Below, piece by piece: positions 62,794 through 64,000 of a DNA stretch of 64,000 nt (positions are counted from its first letter, which is position 1; each line of letters begins with the position of its first letter). The stretch is from Nocardia amikacinitolerans NBRC 108937 (GTDB lineage Bacteria > Actinomycetota > Actinomycetes > Mycobacteriales > Mycobacteriaceae), in the NCBI RefSeq assembly GCF_001612615.1, contig NZ_BDAU01000011.1:124001-188000 (forward strand), written 5' to 3'. The position numbers were made by a program, and so were the translations under genes. The notes below the pieces were generated by a model. That model did not search any database, was not told the DNA's origin, and was given only the letters and a program-made list of their open reading frames with translations.

Positions 62794-64000
62794 TCAAGCG
62801 GGTTCGATGCGGGCGGGTACGTGTTTGTGCCACGGTGTGCCCGCGATGGCGTCGCGCAAGGTGGCGTCGGTGAGTTCGTTGAGCGCGACGCCGGTGCGGG
62901 TGCCGTCGGGCAGGTCGAGGCCGAAACCGTTGGGCAGGGAGACGTGGCCGGGCTGCATGCGGTCGGTGAGTTCGACGGTGGTGACGGCGCTGCCGCGGCG
63001 GGTGGTGACGCGAGCGCGGTCGCCTGCGCCGAGGCCGAGGCGGGTGGCGTCGTCGGGGTTCATGCGCAGTGCGCCGTCGGGGTCGCGGCGACGCCAGGTG
63101 TCGTCGCGGAAGATGGTGTTGGCGGTGAAGGAGCGCCGCTCCCCCGCGGCCAGCACGAACGGGTAGTCGGCGCTGGTGTGGGTGGCGGGCGTGGTGTCGA
63201 GTGCGCGCAGGGCGTGCAGCAGTTCAGGGATGGCGAGGGGGATGCGTTTGCCGGGGTGCGGGACGTAGTCCCAGGCGTCGGCGTAGTCGTCGACGGTGAA
63301 GGTGACACCGGAGCGTCCGGCGAGGATGGCGTCGAAGAGGGCGTCGGCGTCGCGGTGTCCGGCGCGGCGCATGGCGGCGGGATGGGTGCGGGCCACGCGC
63401 TGGGCCAACGCCCACAGCACCGCGGCCGAACGGGCGCCGTCGGGAAGGGTGGGGCCGAGGGTTTCGTAGAGCAGATGCGGCGCCAAGCCCGCGGTGTTCT
63501 TGTCGACGGCCAACAGTGCGGCGAAGGCCAGCGCGTAGGGGCGGCGGCCGAGGCGGGCGGCGGCGCGCAGCAGCGCGAGCTTGGTACGGGAGACCGCGCC
63601 GAGTTCACGAAGCAACCGCGCGTAGATCTCGGGTTCGGGCAGCGTGCCAGGCAGCGGGTCGAGCAGCGGCGCGCGCAGATGGAAGGTGTTGTGCGGGAAT
63701 TCCAGGGTGAAGAAGGTGGCTTCCCACTTCTCGAACTGGCTGGCCGCGGGGAGCACGTAGTCGGCGTGGCGCGCGGTTTCGGTGAGTGCGACATCGATGA
63801 CGACCGCCAGATCCAGTGCGTCGAGCGCGGCCCGGAAGGAGGTCGAATCGGCAAGGGAGTGCGCGGGATTGGCGGATTCGACGATCATCGCGCGGAAGCG
63901 GTCGGGATGGTCGGTGAGTATCTCCTCGGCGATGGAGTTGCACGGCAGCATGCCGCCGAGCACGGGTGCGCCGGTGACGGGACTGCGGCGGATGTCGCGG
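62794..64000 (-). CDS. Second molybdopterin oxidoreductase, partial (start beyond window)
   Basis: The frame is open to the window edge, so only the C-terminal 401 residues are seen. Landmarks: SPVTGAPVLGGMLPCNSIAEEI, VESANPAHSLADS, the signature TETARHADYVLPAASQFEKWEATFF, and a C-terminal molydop-binding domain (ALRMNPDDATRLGLGAGDRARVTT, HVSLPNGFGLDL). It is related to the split gene at 36809/60371 but clearly distinct. It could still supply a similar activity. The redox partner and substrate are unknown. Confidence 0.92.
   Translation of the reverse strand, partial: RDIRRSPVTGAPVLGGMLPCNSIAEEILTDHPDRFRAMIVESANPAHSLADSTSFRAALDALDLAVVIDVALTETARHADYVLPAASQFEKWEATFFTLEFPHNTFHLRAPLLDPLPGTLPEPEIYARLLRELGAVSRTKLALLRAAARLGRRPYALAFAALLAVDKNTAGLAPHLLYETLGPTLPDGARSAAVLWALAQRVARTHPAAMRRAGHRDADALFDAILAGRSGVTFTVDDYADAWDYVPHPGKRIPLAIPELLHALRALDTTPATHTSADYPFVLAAGERRSFTANTIFRDDTWRRRDPDGALRMNPDDATRLGLGAGDRARVTTRRGSAVTTVELTDRMQPGHVSLPNGFGLDLPDGTRTGVALNELTDATLRDAIAGTPWHKHVPARIEPA

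Noticed and set aside
1..64000. CRISPR arrays, tRNA, rRNA genes
   Set aside because: No regularly spaced identical repeats, cloverleaf-type tRNA sequence or rRNA segment was recognised by eye on either strand; a covariance search would be needed to exclude them fully.

Overview
The window is very GC-rich actinobacterial DNA. The gene set fits the Mycobacteriales, most probably a Nocardia-like genome: mycothiol/DinB-type proteins, a PCuAC-Dyp peroxidase pair, an F420/LLM-type oxidoreductase, a Pks10/18-like type III PKS, and GTG/TTG starts. Genus is an inference; no rRNA or tRNA is present to settle it.

Left part, about 1-38,067: ordinary dense chromosome. In order: a partial membrane protein; a TetR regulator; a copper chaperone (PCuAC) with a Tat-exported Dyp peroxidase; a GDSL hydrolase; an FAD (BBE) oxidase translationally coupled to a secreted S1 protease; a P1B-4 metal ATPase with a palindromic operator; a two-component system followed by a DUF4153 membrane protein; a LOG protein; an enoyl-CoA hydratase; a pair of SMR transporters under a guanidine-III riboswitch; DUF72, DinB and beta-lactamase-fold proteins; a second S1 protease; an MmyB-type XRE regulator; a fructosamine kinase; an LLM oxidoreductase divergent from a TetR regulator; a HugZ-like protein; a lipase; an SMP-30 protein; a YdjM-like membrane protein; a DUF6463 protein behind two tandem operators; a decayed MFS gene; a TrpF-like isomerase beside a type III PKS and a SnoaL-like protein; a small secreted peptide; and the 5' 420 codons of a molybdopterin oxidoreductase.

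Island, 38,074-60,375 (22.3 kb): this segment interrupts the molybdopterin oxidoreductase gene. Its 3' half resumes at 60,371 in the matching codon phase, and a 6-bp repeat CACCGA lies at both junctions. The right end carries an AbrB-like gene overlapping a tyrosine recombinase gene, the probable integration module, with a decayed second AbrB-like copy beside it. The cargo looks like phage defence. It holds three tandem AbiTii-type proteins, a PD-(D/E)XK plus TOPRIM-like protein, a giant Mrr-like nuclease/SF2 helicase with nine helicase-associated repeats (one frameshift), and at least four separate ORFs or remnants with HEPN-type Rx4H motifs. It also holds a coiled-coil membrane protein and IS debris: two IS110-family elements with broken frames, one nested in an IS5-family transposase. 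Gene remnants are frequent, so the island appears to be turning over.

Right part, 60,376-64,000: the orphan 3' half of the split oxidoreductase, an alpha/beta hydrolase, and the 3' part of a second molybdopterin oxidoreductase that runs off the window. No CRISPR array, tRNA or rRNA was seen.
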